A stretch of DNA of 6,443 nt from Candidatus Gastranaerophilales bacterium (GTDB taxonomy: Bacteria; Cyanobacteriota; Vampirovibrionia; Gastranaerophilales; Gastranaerophilaceae): contig CANROV010000115.1 in NCBI GenBank assembly GCA_947632315.1, forward strand, positions 1 to 6,443, in the 5' to 3' direction. How positions within the stretch are numbered: position 1 is the first letter of the stretch; every line of letters starts with the position of its first letter. The notes under the pieces were generated by a model. The model did not search any database and was not told the DNA's origin. It saw only the letters and a program-made list of their open reading frames with translations. This document shows, piece after piece, positions 5,504 through 6,443 of this stretch. Made by a program: the position numbers and the translations under genes.

Positions 5504-5533
5504 TTGATTTAAAAATAACACAAATGATTTAAT
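5504..5533 (+). promoter_or_regulatory. Candidate repressor promoter
   Basis: TTGATT (5504-5509, 4 of 6 to TTGACA) and TTTAAT (5528-5533, 5 of 6 to TATAAT) are separated by 18 bases, placing a start near 5540, about 24 bases before the repressor ATG. The inverted operator-like copy (5514-5524) falls inside the spacer, which would allow autoregulation. Confidence 0.42.
5514..5524 (-). promoter_or_regulatory. Third operator-like copy, inverted
   Basis: AATAACACAAA is the exact reverse complement of TTTGTGTTATT at 5435-5445. Together with the two direct copies it makes a three-site cluster like the multi-operator control regions of lambdoid switches. It lies between the -35 and -10 boxes proposed for the repressor gene. 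Confidence 0.48.
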
Positions 5534-5545
5534 TATGTTACATAA
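5533..5545. promoter_or_regulatory. Perfect 13-bp palindrome in the repressor leader
   Basis: TTATGT-T-ACATAA is a perfect 6+1+6 inverted repeat. It directly follows the proposed -10 box and ends 18 bases before the repressor ATG. It differs from the TTTGTGTTATT sites, so it may serve a different regulator, or may be chance in AT-rich DNA. Confidence 0.35.
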
Positions 5546-5563
5546 CTTTACAATGGAGTTAAG

Positions 5564-6232
5564 ATGCGTTCTGATAGTGAAAAATTATATGATTTTAGAA
5601 AATCTCTACACCTTACACAGCAAGAGTTCGTTAATAAAATAGGAATGACATTGTCTGCTGTTTCAATGGTTGAATGCGGGAAACGTAAACTTTCATTTCC
5701 AATCAAAGTGAGAATAAAAGATATATTTAATTATGATATTGATAAGGAAGAATATATTGAACAATTACCTAACATAACTTATTCTAATATTATTCCTATT
5801 CCGTTTTATCATATTAAAGCTGCTGCCAATCCCTCGGGTGGAGTTATTGTAATGGATTTTCCTGAAAGCGAATGCCTTTGGTTTGATAAAAGGTGGTTAA
5901 AAAATGTTTTAGGTGTTAATCCTTATAACTGCTCTATTATTGAAGCTAAAGGGGATAGCATGGACTCTGGTTTAAATAAATCAGATGATATAAAAGAGGG
6001 TGATTTATTATTAGTTGATAATTCAGATGTTGAAATAATTAATAATAAAACTTACATTATTACACTGTTAGATACTAATGAATTATTAGTTAAGAAAATT
6101 AAAAAAGAATTTAATGGGGAGGTATTACTAATTTCTAATAACAATAAATACTCAACAAGAACCCTTACTTCATCTGATATGTATCAAATAAATGGTCGTG
6201 TGGTTTGGAATGGAAGCAGAGAAAAAATATAA
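5564..6232 (+). CDS. CI/LexA-type phage repressor, HTH plus S24 peptidase domain (222 aa)
   Basis: The N-terminal part (about 4-58) is an XRE/lambda-type helix-turn-helix: LTQQEFVNKIG then LSAVSMVECGKRKLS. The C-terminal half (about 85-218) is the LexA/CI dimerisation and self-cleavage fold. Nucleophile Ser132 lies in AKGDSM, EGDLLLVD follows, the general-base Lys177 lies in LLVKKIKK, and the closing strand is INGRVVWNG. Such proteins hold the lysogenic state and are inactivated by RecA-stimulated self-cleavage. Here the usual Ala-Gly or Cys-Gly cleavage pair before the catalytic domain is not evident; that segment reads AAANPSGG (87-93), so cleavage may be atypical or absent. GGAG five bases before the ATG supports the start. 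It is transcribed away from the RNAP operon across an operator-rich interval, so its likely target is the early promoter. Full length for the family. Confidence 0.93.
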   Translation: MRSDSEKLYDFRKSLHLTQQEFVNKIGMTLSAVSMVECGKRKLSFPIKVRIKDIFNYDIDKEEYIEQLPNITYSNIIPIPFYHIKAAANPSGGVIVMDFPESECLWFDKRWLKNVLGVNPYNCSIIEAKGDSMDSGLNKSDDIKEGDLLLVDNSDVEIINNKTYIITLLDTNELLVKKIKKEFNGEVLLISNNNKYSTRTLTSSDMYQINGRVVWNGSREKI

Positions 6233-6443
6233 TAATACGAATACTACTAATAATAATGAAAATATTGTTATTGAATTAATTTTAGGTTCGTTTTTTATAT
6301 TTAGTTTGATTTATGGTGGTGGACTTGTTCTATATGCTTTAATTTATTTAATATTTAATATACCTGCCTTTAATGTGTTTTATATCATTATACCTATTTT
6401 TATTATTTCTGAAATATATTTTATAGATAAATTATTTCACACA
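6210..6443 (+). CDS. Small membrane protein, 3' end beyond the window
   Basis: An open frame of 78 codons runs to the window edge with no stop. It starts inside the repressor gene (ATG at 6210, 23-base overlap in another frame). The N-terminus is polar and Asn/Thr-rich (residues 8-17). Two hydrophobic segments follow, about 20-49 and 54-72, that look like membrane helices joined by a short turn (NIPAF), then a charged end. There is no signal-peptide cleavage pattern. The ribosome site (TTTGGA) is weak and close, so translation is probably coupled to the repressor. Co-expression with a lysogenic repressor suggests a lysogeny-expressed function such as superinfection exclusion, but no family is recognised. 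AT-rich DNA often gives hydrophobic spurious frames. The long uninterrupted frame and overlap architecture argue for a real gene. Confidence 0.6.
   Translation, partial: MEAEKKYNNTNTTNNNENIVIELILGSFFIFSLIYGGGLVLYALIYLIFNIPAFNVFYIIIPIFIISEIYFIDKLFHT

Noticed and set aside
6233..6240. TAATACGA, identical to the first eight bases of the T7 promoter consensus
   Set aside because: The match stops after eight bases; the following ATACTACTA does not fit the initiation half. It lies in an Asn/Thr codon run and points away from the RNAP operon.
1..6443. CRISPR array, insertion sequence or rRNA
   Set aside because: No regularly spaced direct repeats of CRISPR size, no transposase ORF with terminal repeats, and no rRNA-like conserved segments were seen on either strand.

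Overview
The window is an AT-rich piece (roughly one third G+C by eye, not computed) of a bacteriophage or prophage related to the T7 group (autographivirus-like podoviruses). Three minus-strand genes carry clear T7 hallmarks: an 854-residue single-subunit DNA-directed RNA polymerase, a gp2.5-type single-stranded-DNA-binding protein with an acidic, Phe-ending tail, and the start of a gp4-type primase-helicase whose zinc-motif cysteine spacing equals that of T7 gp4. TAA, TAG and TGA all end genes, so the standard bacterial code applies. Most genes have Shine-Dalgarno-like sites. The host cannot be named from this sequence; it is probably a low-GC bacterium.

Layout, in the order of minus-strand transcription (right to left). 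A 45-residue leader gene (5131-5268) follows a control region. Two tandem RNA elements that fold as compact cloverleaves (5060-5124 and 4981-5047) come next. Then follow a Cys/His-rich small protein (4640-4942), the RNA polymerase (2075-4639), a zinc-ribbon small protein (1823-2056), a 58-residue ORF (1650-1826), a 101-residue protein of unknown function (1379-1684), the SSB (708-1370), a RusA-like Holliday junction resolvase (310-708), a 70-residue helical protein (91-303) and the 5' end of the primase-helicase (1-89). Genes abut or overlap by a few bases almost throughout, as expected of one operon. The order RNAP, SSB, junction nuclease, small protein, primase-helicase mirrors T7 genes 1, 2.5, 3, 3.5 and 4, with RusA in place of T7 endonuclease I.

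On the plus strand, facing away from that operon, is a LexA/CI-type repressor (5564-6232: HTH plus S24 peptidase fold). It is overlapped at its 3' end by an unfinished gene for a small membrane protein (6210 to the window end). The 295-base divergent interval between repressor and early operon holds three copies of an 11-15 bp operator-like motif, an interrupted 30-bp palindrome, a perfect 13-bp palindrome, candidate promoters in both directions, and a leader with interleaved inverted repeats that could form a pseudoknot.

Reading of the whole: this looks like the lysogeny switch and early/replication block of a temperate T7-like phage. The repressor would silence host-RNAP transcription of the operon that makes the phage RNAP. 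Once derepressed, the phage RNAP would transcribe the rest of the genome while SSB, primase-helicase and resolvase replicate and resolve the DNA. No integrase, DNA polymerase or structural gene lies in the window.
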